From JAFGKK01 sp964521085 (lineage in GTDB: Bacteria > Chloroflexota > Anaerolineae > Anaerolineales > RBG-16-64-43), in the NCBI GenBank assembly GCA_964521085.1, contig CAZFPL010000005.1:1-64000 (forward strand): a stretch of 64,000 nt of DNA. The letters run 5' to 3'. Both the position numbers and the translations under genes were made by a program. Shown here piece by piece: positions 26,965 through 34,947 of this stretch (its first letter is position 1; each line of letters starts with the position of its first letter). Below the pieces are notes generated by a model that saw only the letters and a program-made list of their open reading frames with translations, ran no database searches and had not been told where the DNA came from.

Positions 26965-27690
26965 TCACGCCAGCTTGGCGGCTTCTTTGGCGAATTCTTC
27001 CACCTGTTCCGACTGGGCGCGGATCTGGCGAATGATCTGCGGCGCTTCCCTTTCCGCCTGCCCCCCGCCCAAAGCCTGCAACCGGGCGATATCCGCGAGA
27101 ATCGCGTCCATCGTGGTGGACATGCTTGACAGCTGCGCCTCCACCCGGTCCAGCAGCGTGGATACTTTTTTCAATTTCTTGATCCGGTCCTCAAGCGCAT
27201 GCAGGGCTTCCTCTTTTTCCCGTTTCACCAGCGGATCGGTGGCGCTTTCCAGAGAAAGCTTGATCAAAGCCAGCTCGCCCTCCAAGTCGGTGTTCATCTT
27301 GGAGACTTTTACAAAATTCTCCGGGCCGGTCATCTGCCGGCACAGGTCATACACCCTTTTGGTAAGCAGCTCGATTTCGGCCTGGACCGGATCGAGGGCC
27401 GTTTTCGTCCGGCCGCTTGCACTCATCAGCGAATTGAAGATCCGCATCTGCGAGCGCACGACCTTGGCATATTGCTCCTGGAATCGCGTCGAGAGAGTCC
27501 CCGACCGCGCGTTCATATCGTAATCCAGGCGGATGCGGCGGTCGGTCGCAATTCGCGCGACCATGATGATCCACAGGATCAGGCCCAGCGGGAAAAGCCA
27601 CCAAGCCGCCATCAGGCCGGCCAGGATCGCAACGCCCAGCATGGCCGGGTTAAGGCTGTGAAAAAGCGCGGTCACCAAAGGGGATCGCAT
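26965..27690 (-). CDS. Membrane-anchored coiled-coil protein of unknown function
   Basis: 241 aa: two hydrophobic segments near residues 15-45 (AMLGVAILAGLMAAWWLF, then LGLILWIIMVARI), then a long helical, charged region with heptads (KKLKKVSTLLDRVEAQL, then SSMSTTMDAILADIARLQAL). Not recognised as a named family; the layout distantly recalls XpaC/toxic-anion-resistance partner proteins, but this is weak. ATG 27690 lies 20 nt after the stop of the vWA gene, so it is probably in the same operon. Confidence 0.65.
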   Translation of the reverse strand: MRSPLVTALFHSLNPAMLGVAILAGLMAAWWLFPLGLILWIIMVARIATDRRIRLDYDMNARSGTLSTRFQEQYAKVVRSQMRIFNSLMSASGRTKTALDPVQAEIELLTKRVYDLCRQMTGPENFVKVSKMNTDLEGELALIKLSLESATDPLVKREKEEALHALEDRIKKLKKVSTLLDRVEAQLSSMSTTMDAILADIARLQALGGGQAEREAPQIIRQIRAQSEQVEEFAKEAAKLA

Positions 27691-27709
27691 CGGGTCTGCA
27701 CCTTGCCTT

Positions 27710-29446
27710 TTAGAAGTAACTGCTGATGATTTCCAGCAGCTTGGCGATGTCTTCTGGATCGCCGGATTGCACCTTCGTCGCCGAAGCACGCGCGATGCTG
27801 TTCAGGGAAGCGATATCGGCGTCGCTGCCGTACGCCACCGGGATGATCAGGATCGGATTTCGCCCGGACCGTCCCTCCTGGATTTTCGCAAGGACCTGGT
27901 TCAAGTTGGCGTTGCTCACCGTATCCTGCCCGTCACTGAGGAGGACGATAGCGCGAATGCGGTCCTCTCCTTCCGCCGGCTGCGTAGCCATGAGGGTATC
28001 GATTGTCATGATAAGCGTGTCGTAGAGTGCCGTGCCCCCGGTCGCATTCAGACTATAAATATACGTGCTGATCTGGTTGCTGACCTCTTCCACCAGGCCC
28101 GGCGCCACCAGGTCTTCGGTGCGATCATTGAAAATTGTCAATCCGACCCGGTTTTGCTTGGGCATTTTCTCCAGGAACAATACGGAGGCTTTCTTCACCT
28201 GCTCGATCTTATCGCCCTCCATCGATCCCGACCGGTCGATGACCAGCAGGATGTCGCCCTGCTTTTTGACATATTGCCAGCTGGCCTGGACGGCCGCAAT
28301 CACATCCGGATCGGGCACGTTCAGCACCGTCGCCGGCTGGTTCGGATCCACTCCGAGCTCCGATACGATCGGGTAACCGATCGCCACGCTGGAATTGACC
28401 GGCCGGAAACCGTTCTCCAACACCCTGCGCTGGACAACTTCGCTGCGCACGTATTCGGTGAATAATTTCGCCGCCGTCCGCTGTTCCTCGGTCACCCAAT
28501 CCGCATTGGGGATCGCGAAGGGGTGCTCATGCCAGAAGGTTCCTTCCTTCGGATAGAGCGCCACCAGCTTTTCGGGCGGTTTGTATTGGGTCTTCCCCTG
28601 GTTGATGAAGATCAGATCGTTCTCCTCCAGGGCGACGAAATCCAGGTACTCGGGACCCTGGGCGATGTATTCCTTGAACTCGGTCGTGCGCGAGGAATAA
28701 TGCTTGACCAGGCTCTCGATCCGGCGCACGCCCGCCTGCACGGCTTCGTTCTGCACCAGGTCCATTGTGAGCCGGCGGACCTCACCCGCTCCGGCGTTGT
28801 ACATCGCGCTGGCGTAGAACTCGGCGATCAGGGTGGAGATCGCGGTCGAGCTGATGTAGGGATCGGTATGGCCGTAATAAACCGTAGTGCGATTCCCGCT
28901 GATGCCGTAATCCGCCCAGCCGTTCGGGGAGTTCATGACTTCCAGGAGTTCCTGCCAGCCCACCGGCTTGCCGGGGTTTTTATTCTGGATCGCCCGCAGG
29001 CGCGATTCCCAGATCGCCATCACCACCGGGGCGAGCGCGGTCGGCGGGCAATCGGAAAGGGTGAACACTTCGCGGCCCGTCTGATAATTCACGAGCGCCA
29101 GCCAATGACTCACCGACGGGGAATAGAGCGTCGGACGCTCCACGTTGGCGTTGTTGGGCGCAATAAGAGCGTTGATGATCCCCTGCGCTACCGTCCCGGA
29201 GGAACCGGAAACGCCGGTCACCCAAACCGGTTTCTGACCGGATGCGTAGGCCTGGTTGGTGACAGGGTTCTTTCCTTCGGCCGAGGTCTTGTTGAAGGCT
29301 TCAATCGCTTCCTTCAAATATAAATCGCTCTCGGGCGCATAAATGATGCTGATTTCGACCGCGTCCTTGGGTTTGGAATCTCCAAGGATGGTGCAAGCCG
29401 TGGAGAAGGCAAGCAATGCGAAGAGGACCGCAAATAGGCGTTTCAT
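27710..29446 (-). CDS. Lipoprotein with solute-binding domain fused to a von Willebrand A domain
   Basis: 578 aa. A signal with lipobox FSTAC, then a periplasmic-binding-protein-like domain of about 350 residues (SIIYAPESDLYLKEAIEAF, then YSPSVSHW and NADWVTEEQRTAAKLFTEYV), then a vWA domain starting at ILLVIDRSGSMEGDK with an intact MIDAS (DxSxS), TGGTALYDT and LLSDGQDT. vWA MIDAS domains bind a protein partner through a metal ion. ATG 29446 has AGGAGG 6 nt upstream and overlaps the previous stop as TAATG. No ABC permease or ATPase is nearby, so transport is doubtful. Confidence 0.82.
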   Translation of the reverse strand: MKRLFAVLFALLAFSTACTILGDSKPKDAVEISIIYAPESDLYLKEAIEAFNKTSAEGKNPVTNQAYASGQKPVWVTGVSGSSGTVAQGIINALIAPNNANVERPTLYSPSVSHWLALVNYQTGREVFTLSDCPPTALAPVVMAIWESRLRAIQNKNPGKPVGWQELLEVMNSPNGWADYGISGNRTTVYYGHTDPYISSTAISTLIAEFYASAMYNAGAGEVRRLTMDLVQNEAVQAGVRRIESLVKHYSSRTTEFKEYIAQGPEYLDFVALEENDLIFINQGKTQYKPPEKLVALYPKEGTFWHEHPFAIPNADWVTEEQRTAAKLFTEYVRSEVVQRRVLENGFRPVNSSVAIGYPIVSELGVDPNQPATVLNVPDPDVIAAVQASWQYVKKQGDILLVIDRSGSMEGDKIEQVKKASVLFLEKMPKQNRVGLTIFNDRTEDLVAPGLVEEVSNQISTYIYSLNATGGTALYDTLIMTIDTLMATQPAEGEDRIRAIVLLSDGQDTVSNANLNQVLAKIQEGRSGRNPILIIPVAYGSDADIASLNSIARASATKVQSGDPEDIAKLLEIISSYF

Positions 29447-30486
29447 TAATTTCCTCCTTGATGACTCCAGCAAAACTGCAGGGCGTAAACGGCACTCTCG
29501 TCCGCCGGATGGGCTGGATTATCGACAACCGCGCCAGGCATTTCCAGGGAGTGCGCTTCCAAACCGCTTTGCATGCCGCTGCTTAAAAGGTAGGATCGGA
29601 ATTTCTCGGCCGCCTGGCGCTGCAGACCGGCCTCCCAATCCTGAATTTCCCGCCAGCCTGAGCGGATGTAGAGTGAGAAATTCAGTACGGCCGAAAATTG
29701 GGGCGTTTTAAGAAAAAACACCGATCCGTCCAGACGGCGCCCGTCGCTGAACGGAAGGAATGCCGCATCCGCCTGCGGGGGGCGGCTGGTCATCTGATCA
29801 AACGGATTGCGGGTCAGATCCGGAACCGCATCCATCAGCCCCGCCAACCAACGTTGGAACGCTTTATTGTTAATCTGATCCGCCGTCAGAGTGGGCTGTT
29901 GAAAGAATTCCGCGGCGGCCGACAAGCAGGCCCCCATTCCTTCCACGCTGCCTTCCGGCGGGACCGCCAGATGGAATTGGGGATCGGAGTTTGCAACCTG
30001 GGCCAAAGACTGCCAATTTAGATTGGACACGATGTTCTGCGGAGAGCTGGTCGGGGCCGCCCAGACAAAGGAATCCTGCGCGACGACAGCGCCCGCCAAT
30101 TCAAACGGAATTCCCCCCGCCGCCGTCCTGGTCCAGTCTGATTCGGCGATCCAAATATCCGGAACGCCGGTCATCACGTTCAACCGGCGGTTGGCGTCCA
30201 CGCCCCGCACCACGGTCACTTCCACCGAGATCAGCGGATTCTGCTTCGTGAAATCCTCCAGGGAATCCTTGACCCAAGCCTCCAGCGCGGGAGGGACGGC
30301 CACCAAGAGGCTGATGGATTTTCCGGCCTGGGGATTCAGATAGAAATTGGGGAGGAGGGTATCCCGCAGCGGCGCATACGCCAGACTGCGGACTTGCGGC
30401 CAAATCAGAGCGGCGCTTCCCACGCATAGGGAAAGCAGGATGAAAGCGGCGAAAAGAAAACGGTTCAGGCGGGGTGTGCTGGTCAT
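29446..30486 (-). CDS. Membrane-anchored extracellular solute-binding-like protein
   Basis: 346 aa. One N-terminal hydrophobic segment (FLFAAFILLSLCVGSAALIW) without a lipobox, then a domain resembling type 2 periplasmic binding proteins: SISLLVAVPPALEAWVKD, GVPDIWIAESDWTR, SFVWAAPTS, and a C-terminal SGWREIQDWEAGLQRQA. It precedes and is coupled (TAATG) to the solute-binding-vWA gene, so the two may form one surface complex. There is no Shine-Dalgarno; TATAAT lies 8 nt before the ATG. Confidence 0.75.
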   Translation of the reverse strand: MTSTPRLNRFLFAAFILLSLCVGSAALIWPQVRSLAYAPLRDTLLPNFYLNPQAGKSISLLVAVPPALEAWVKDSLEDFTKQNPLISVEVTVVRGVDANRRLNVMTGVPDIWIAESDWTRTAAGGIPFELAGAVVAQDSFVWAAPTSSPQNIVSNLNWQSLAQVANSDPQFHLAVPPEGSVEGMGACLSAAAEFFQQPTLTADQINNKAFQRWLAGLMDAVPDLTRNPFDQMTSRPPQADAAFLPFSDGRRLDGSVFFLKTPQFSAVLNFSLYIRSGWREIQDWEAGLQRQAAEKFRSYLLSSGMQSGLEAHSLEMPGAVVDNPAHPADESAVYALQFCWSHQGGN

Positions 30487-30494
30487 GTCGGCTA

Positions 30495-30500
30495 ATTATA
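30495..30500 (-). promoter_or_regulatory. -10 box (TATAAT) with leaderless spacing before the solute-binding gene
   Basis: TATAAT on the minus strand is followed by 8 nt and the ATG at 30486. No -35 and no Shine-Dalgarno are seen. Confidence 0.5.
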
Positions 30501-30701
30501 GACGAAAAACCCCCTTCCCATGCACAGAAATCTCTTTTCTGATGCGGAGCAAAATTCCCCAACCTCGCCGAGTCGGTCTACTCAGACGAGCGGACTGGGC
30601 CTTATCAGAATATACGAATTAGCGGCCAGAACGGCTCTTGGATCTTGCCGAAAGGAAAACTCCCCTGCACGGTGAAGAAGCGTGGGAATTTTTCCCCTCA
30701 T

Positions 30702-31445
30702 TCATTGATTCATCAAGTGCGCGGAATACCCGGCGCCAAAGCCATTGTCGATGTTTACCACGGTCACCCCCGGCGCGCAGGAGTTCAGCATTGTCAACAG
30801 CGCCGCCAACCCGCCGAAGGAGGCTCCATATCCGATGCTGGTGGGGACTGCGATCACCGGCCGGCTTACCAAACCGCCGACTACGCTGGGAAGCGCTCCG
30901 TCCATCCCCGCCACAACCACCAACACATTGGCCGCAAACAGCGTCTCGCGCCGGTCGAGCAGTCGGTGGATTCCCGCCACTCCCACATCGAACAACCGCT
31001 CGACCTTGCTGCCGAGCGTTTCGGCGGTCACGGCCGCCTCGTCCGCCACGGGGATGTCCGCCGTGCCCGCGCTGATCACCAGCACCGTTCCCTTCCCGGC
31101 GACCGCCGCGGACGGACCGAGGGTGACGATCCGCGCCGAAAGGTGGTATACCGACTGAGGAAATTTTTTCGCAATGGCGTCCGCCACTTCGACGGATGCG
31201 CGCGCGGCCATGACCCGGCCCTCGTGTCGTGCCATGCGCTCGAAAATCGCCAAAATCTGTTCGGTCGTTTTCCCCGGGCAGAAGATCACCTCGGGATACC
31301 CCTTGCGCAGCGAGCGGTGGGTGTCGACTCGCGCGAATCCCAGATCCTCGTAAGGAAAATCTTTTAATTGCGCGAAGGCTTCCTCGACGCCCAGTTTTCC
31401 ATTTCGGACCTGCTCGAGCAGGTCGCGAATCCGGTCACTGTCCAT
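30702..31445 (-). CDS. larB: LarB, pyridinium-3,5-biscarboxylic acid mononucleotide synthase
   Basis: 247 aa. The C-terminal half is the PurE-like domain (VLVISAGTADIPVADEAA, ANVLVVVAGMDGALPSVVGG, PTSIGYGASFGG), and the N-terminal part has the family stretch LRKGYPEVIFCPGKT. LarB carboxylates and hydrolyses nicotinic acid adenine dinucleotide, the first step to the nickel-pincer cofactor. The ATG overlaps the end of larE by 11 bp and has AAGGAA upstream, so it is coupled to larE. Confidence 0.93.
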   Translation of the reverse strand: MDSDRIRDLLEQVRNGKLGVEEAFAQLKDFPYEDLGFARVDTHRSLRKGYPEVIFCPGKTTEQILAIFERMARHEGRVMAARASVEVADAIAKKFPQSVYHLSARIVTLGPSAAVAGKGTVLVISAGTADIPVADEAAVTAETLGSKVERLFDVGVAGIHRLLDRRETLFAANVLVVVAGMDGALPSVVGGLVSRPVIAVPTSIGYGASFGGLAALLTMLNSCAPGVTVVNIDNGFGAGYSAHLMNQ

Positions 31446-32286
31446 GATTTCCTTCCTCGGCCGACCGTTCGAGAGTTTCGTTCAGGCTTCCTCTTCGATA
31501 CCCCTGAAGATCGGCGGCGATATAGGTATACCCGGCGGCATGCAACGCGGTCACCACTTTCGAAGCCACCTCGGGAGATGCCAGCCGGACGATTTCCTCC
31601 GGTGCCACCTCCACCCGCGCCATGGTCTCATAATCCCGCACGCGGACGGCATGAAAACCCAGCCCCTTGATGGATGCTTCCGCCTCCCGCACGCGCCGAA
31701 GCCCTTCGGGCGTGATCCGCGCGCCGTATGGGAAACGCGCCGCCAGGCAGGATTCGGCGGGTTGGTTCCAATTCGCCAAACCCGCACGTCTGGCAAGCTC
31801 GCGGATTTCCGCCTTGGTCAATCCCGCTTCCCGCAGCGGGCTGCGCGCGCCGGCTTCGCGGACCGCCCGCTCGCCGGGACGGAAATCGCCCAAATCGTCG
31901 CGGTTGGATCCTTCCACCATACAGGCAATCCCTTCCCTACGGGCCAGATCCGCAAGCGTCCCCAGAACGCCGCGTTTACAGTAGTAGCACCGGTCCTGCG
32001 GATTGTGCACAAACACCTCATCCTCAAGCTGGCGGGCCTCGAGAAACACATGGCGCACGCCGAGCTTCCGGGGGAGCGCCTGCAACGCCTCACCATTTTG
32101 TTCGACGTAAATCGGCGAGCGGGCGGTCGCGGCGATCACCTTCTCCGCACCGAGTGCCTGCACGGCCGACCACAGCAGGAAACTGCTGTCCACGCCGCCG
32201 GAATAGGCGACGATCACCGATCCCATCCCGCGCAGGATTTCGGTCAAAGCCGTTTGCTTTTCCAATGCTTGTCGATCGTCTGCCAT
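31435..32286 (-). CDS. larE: LarE, sulfur transferase for the pincer nucleotide cofactor
   Basis: 283 aa of the PP-loop ATP pyrophosphatase family: SGGVDSSFLLW (29-39) binds ATP, EGSNRDD (125-131) follows, and Cys180 in AESCLAARFPYG lies where the sacrificial Cys of Lactiplantibacillus LarE sits. Here there is also a CxxC pair (Cys100, Cys103 in DRCYYCKRG). This three-Cys pattern resembles LarE proteins reported to use a 4Fe-4S cluster rather than sacrifice a cysteine. It adds sulfur to the dicarboxylated nucleotide. It overlaps larB. Confidence 0.92.
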   Translation of the reverse strand: MADDRQALEKQTALTEILRGMGSVIVAYSGGVDSSFLLWSAVQALGAEKVIAATARSPIYVEQNGEALQALPRKLGVRHVFLEARQLEDEVFVHNPQDRCYYCKRGVLGTLADLARREGIACMVEGSNRDDLGDFRPGERAVREAGARSPLREAGLTKAEIRELARRAGLANWNQPAESCLAARFPYGARITPEGLRRVREAEASIKGLGFHAVRVRDYETMARVEVAPEEIVRLASPEVASKVVTALHAAGYTYIAADLQGYRRGSLNETLERSAEEGNHGQ

Positions 32287-32314
32287 GTTTTTTTTACTTT
32301 CGCCCGGCCGGCCT

Positions 32315-32965
32315 TTAAGCGGCGGGCTTTACGGCGTCGAGTACGATGGATGTGTATCGCAGGCGGCCGTCGCGATTCCGCTTGTCAAACCGTTTCGACC
32401 GGTGGATGAGTCCCTCTTCGGGCGACCATTCGGTGAATTGGAACCGTCCGGCCTCGTCGAAATATTCATAGAACCGCACTGCAAATCCCGCCCGCTCGAA
32501 GAGCTGCTTCAGAGTCCGATAGGTGTAGAGGATTTTGTGATCCGACGCGCCCGCGCCGCTGCCGCCCGGCCGCACCCAGCGGATGTATTCCGGATCCGGA
32601 TGATTTCCATCGGGAACCGCGATCCGCAGATATCCGCCGGGTTTAAGGTAGGCACGGCAGAGTACGGCGCCTTGCAGGGCTTCGGTTTCGGTCAGATGCT
32701 CCCACACGTGCTCGGCCAGCATGGCATCGATCGAGTTGGGCTGGAAAAACCGTTCCCAATCCTTCTCCTTCAAAATATTAAGCGCCTCAATTTCAGTCGG
32801 GATCCATCCCGGATCGAACGCGGAAGAAGCGCCGATGACGATCCGCCGCGGGGAAAGATGCAGCGAATTACCGATCCGGCGGGAACTCATCCATCCCCGG
32901 AATGCTTTTCCCGCCCGGCGCAACCACCCGCCCAGGATGGGGATGCCTGCAATTCTCCTCTTCAT
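32315..32965 (-). CDS. SAM-dependent methyltransferase-like protein
   Basis: 216 aa from ATG 32965, which has GGGGGAG 8 nt upstream; an ATG at 33022 would overlap the HAD gene by 17 bp and lacks a clear Shine-Dalgarno. The sequence has VIGASSAFDPGWIPTE, LAEHVWEHLTETEA and PGGYLRIAVPDGNHPDPEYI, the pattern of class I methyltransferases of the COG4627 type (HVxEHL, LkpGGxLRiavPD). The classical GxGxG loop is not obvious. Substrate unknown. It lies 28 nt upstream of larE in the same operon. Confidence 0.75.
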   Translation of the reverse strand: MKRRIAGIPILGGWLRRAGKAFRGWMSSRRIGNSLHLSPRRIVIGASSAFDPGWIPTEIEALNILKEKDWERFFQPNSIDAMLAEHVWEHLTETEALQGAVLCRAYLKPGGYLRIAVPDGNHPDPEYIRWVRPGGSGAGASDHKILYTYRTLKQLFERAGFAVRFYEYFDEAGRFQFTEWSPEEGLIHRSKRFDKRNRDGRLRYTSIVLDAVKPAA

Positions 32966-33005
32966 GCGTTTCTCCCCCGGAGCACCCCATCCCGACGCGA
33001 ATGCA

Positions 33006-33758
33006 TCATTTCGGGGCTTCATCTTTCCAGTGGATCAGCAGGGCCGCGGCGTCGCCGATGGTTTTCACCTGCGCATCGGCCGAGACCTTTCTCCGGAATG
33101 GCTTGTTGGAGGGCGAGTTTTCCTCGGTGGTAATCCAAATTGTCCGCATCCCGAGTTTCTTCGCCCCCAAGATATCCGCCCCCAGTTGGTCTCCAACCAT
33201 CACAATCTCTCGCGCAGGAATCTTCCACGCCGCAAGAACCGGCTGAAACGCCCGCGGATCCGGCTTGCGGATCCCGATCGCGGCGGAGATGACGACCGGG
33301 TCGAAGAAGGTTTCCAATTTGTGGCCGGCCAGCATCCGCCGGACGTTGTCTTCGTCGGAGGCATTGGAGAGCATCGCCATGCGCATGCCGGTGGCGCGGA
33401 TCCTTTCCAGGGCCGCGAGGGAATCGGGAAAGAGTTTCCAATGCGATTCATATACCGTATACATCGCGCGAAGCGCGTCCCGCAACCGTTCGACCGGCTG
33501 CGGGGGAAGCCCTTCTTCGTGAAGGGCCGCCACGAGAACGGCGAGGGCCGTGGCCTCCAGGTGGTCGACGGCGCGTTTGCGGTCGTTCTCATCGAATTTC
33601 CGCGCAAGCCGGTCGAGGAATGACGGTTCGCGCAGTGCCAGACCCTCGCTGCGAAGCGCGTCGAGCAGGGCCCGGTGCGCGCGCCCGCGCACCTCGGCGA
33701 CATCGCCATCGAAGGTGATGAGAGTCGATCCGTAATCCAGGATCACCCCGCGAATCAT
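33006..33758 (-). CDS. HAD-superfamily hydrolase
   Basis: 250 aa. Motif I is VILDYGSTL with the nucleophile Asp8; the usual second Asp is Gly10, seen in some HAD hydrolases and possibly affecting phosphatase activity. Motif II is AMLSNAS, motif III IRKPDPRAF, motif IV VMVGDQLGADILGAKK. A helical cap lies between I and II. GGGAG lies 5 nt before the ATG. The gene starts 8 nt after the dehydrogenase stop, so it is in the same operon; the substrate is unknown. Confidence 0.85.
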   Translation of the reverse strand: MIRGVILDYGSTLITFDGDVAEVRGRAHRALLDALRSEGLALREPSFLDRLARKFDENDRKRAVDHLEATALAVLVAALHEEGLPPQPVERLRDALRAMYTVYESHWKLFPDSLAALERIRATGMRMAMLSNASDEDNVRRMLAGHKLETFFDPVVISAAIGIRKPDPRAFQPVLAAWKIPAREIVMVGDQLGADILGAKKLGMRTIWITTEENSPSNKPFRRKVSADAQVKTIGDAAALLIHWKDEAPK

Positions 33759-33766
33759 TCCGCTCC

Positions 33767-34783
33767 CTAATATCCCTTCTGCGGATCCAGCCGGTTGACC
33801 AGCGGACGGTGGGACACGTAGCGGCGCAAATTCTCGGCGAACACCTGCGCCGCCCGGGCGTCGTAACGCGGAGAGCTCCCGGCGATATGCGGCGTAAGAA
33901 ACAAGCACGGCGCTTCCCACAATGGATTGTCCGGCGCGAGAGGCTCGTGCGCGAAAACGTCCAGCGCCGCCCCGGCGAGTTTACCGGACTGGAGGGCTTT
34001 CTGCAGCGCCTCTTCTTCCACGATGCCCCCGCGCGAAATGTCCACCAGGCAGGCTCCATCGCGCATGGCACCGATCATCTCGGCGTCGAACCAGGCCCGG
34101 GTGGTGGAGGTCAGGGGCGCACTAATAACAACAAAATCGCATTCCGCGAGCATCCGCTTCGTCGTCTGCGGGGGATAAATCCGCGCCGGGATTCTTCCCT
34201 CCGGATCCCCGATCCCCTCCGACGTATATCCGCCGTCCTCCGGCGACATCACGTCGCGCTTCACCGCAAGCACTTTGGCGCCGAACCACTGGCACAGCCT
34301 GGCCACCTCGCGCCCCACACTTCCGTAACCCACGATCCCCACGGTCGATCCCCGCAGCTCGCGCGGGGCGTAACGCTCCCATTTTTCGTGCGGCCACTCG
34401 TGCGCGGCCTGGGCGCGGACCAGGTCCGGCAGCCGATGGCCCAGTGCCAGCAACATCATCAAAACATATTCGGCGATCTGGGTCGCCGCCGCACCCGAAA
34501 GCGAAGTGAATTGGACTCCCCGCTCGAGAATCGGGGCATCGACGAATCGGTCCAAGCCGGCCAGATGGAACTGGATCCACCTCAGGTTCGGAGCCTGATC
34601 CGGGGCAGGAACGATCCGCAGGGTGTAGAGCACCTCCGCGCGCGCCAATAACTGCGGAGGCACCTCCTCGAGTTTGTTCGACGGATGAACGTTAATCTCC
34701 AGCCGCGGAGATATCGCCTGCAGCTGGGCAACGATGTCCGGGGATAACGGTTCGGTGATCAGAACAAAAATGGGTTCTTCCAT
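33767..34783 (-). CDS. D-2-hydroxyacid dehydrogenase (NAD-binding)
   Basis: 338 aa. The NAD-binding loop is VGYGSVGREVA (151-161), with catalytic Arg251 in DISRGG, Glu280 in FAHEP and His299 in LTPHIAG, so the D-isomer-specific 2-hydroxyacid dehydrogenase triad is complete. It could act on D-lactate, glyoxylate, hydroxypyruvate or similar; the specificity is not visible. It heads the operon hydroxyacid dehydrogenase-HAD-methyltransferase-larE-larB and is 164 nt downstream of the lactate permease gene. Confidence 0.87.
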   Translation of the reverse strand: MEEPIFVLITEPLSPDIVAQLQAISPRLEINVHPSNKLEEVPPQLLARAEVLYTLRIVPAPDQAPNLRWIQFHLAGLDRFVDAPILERGVQFTSLSGAAATQIAEYVLMMLLALGHRLPDLVRAQAAHEWPHEKWERYAPRELRGSTVGIVGYGSVGREVARLCQWFGAKVLAVKRDVMSPEDGGYTSEGIGDPEGRIPARIYPPQTTKRMLAECDFVVISAPLTSTTRAWFDAEMIGAMRDGACLVDISRGGIVEEEALQKALQSGKLAGAALDVFAHEPLAPDNPLWEAPCLFLTPHIAGSSPRYDARAAQVFAENLRRYVSHRPLVNRLDPQKGY

Positions 34784-34947
34784 TCGAACGGCATTCCATT
34801 TCCGGAAGCAACCGCCCGCTCTCTTCTCCGATGGGAGGGCGGACTTCTCTTCCTGAATTTCCGGAGCAATCGTATCAAGTTCTTTCTACTCCTGCAATCG
34901 CGGGTGGGAAAAAAGGCGGAGGATTGGATTGGGGAACCGGATGGCAT

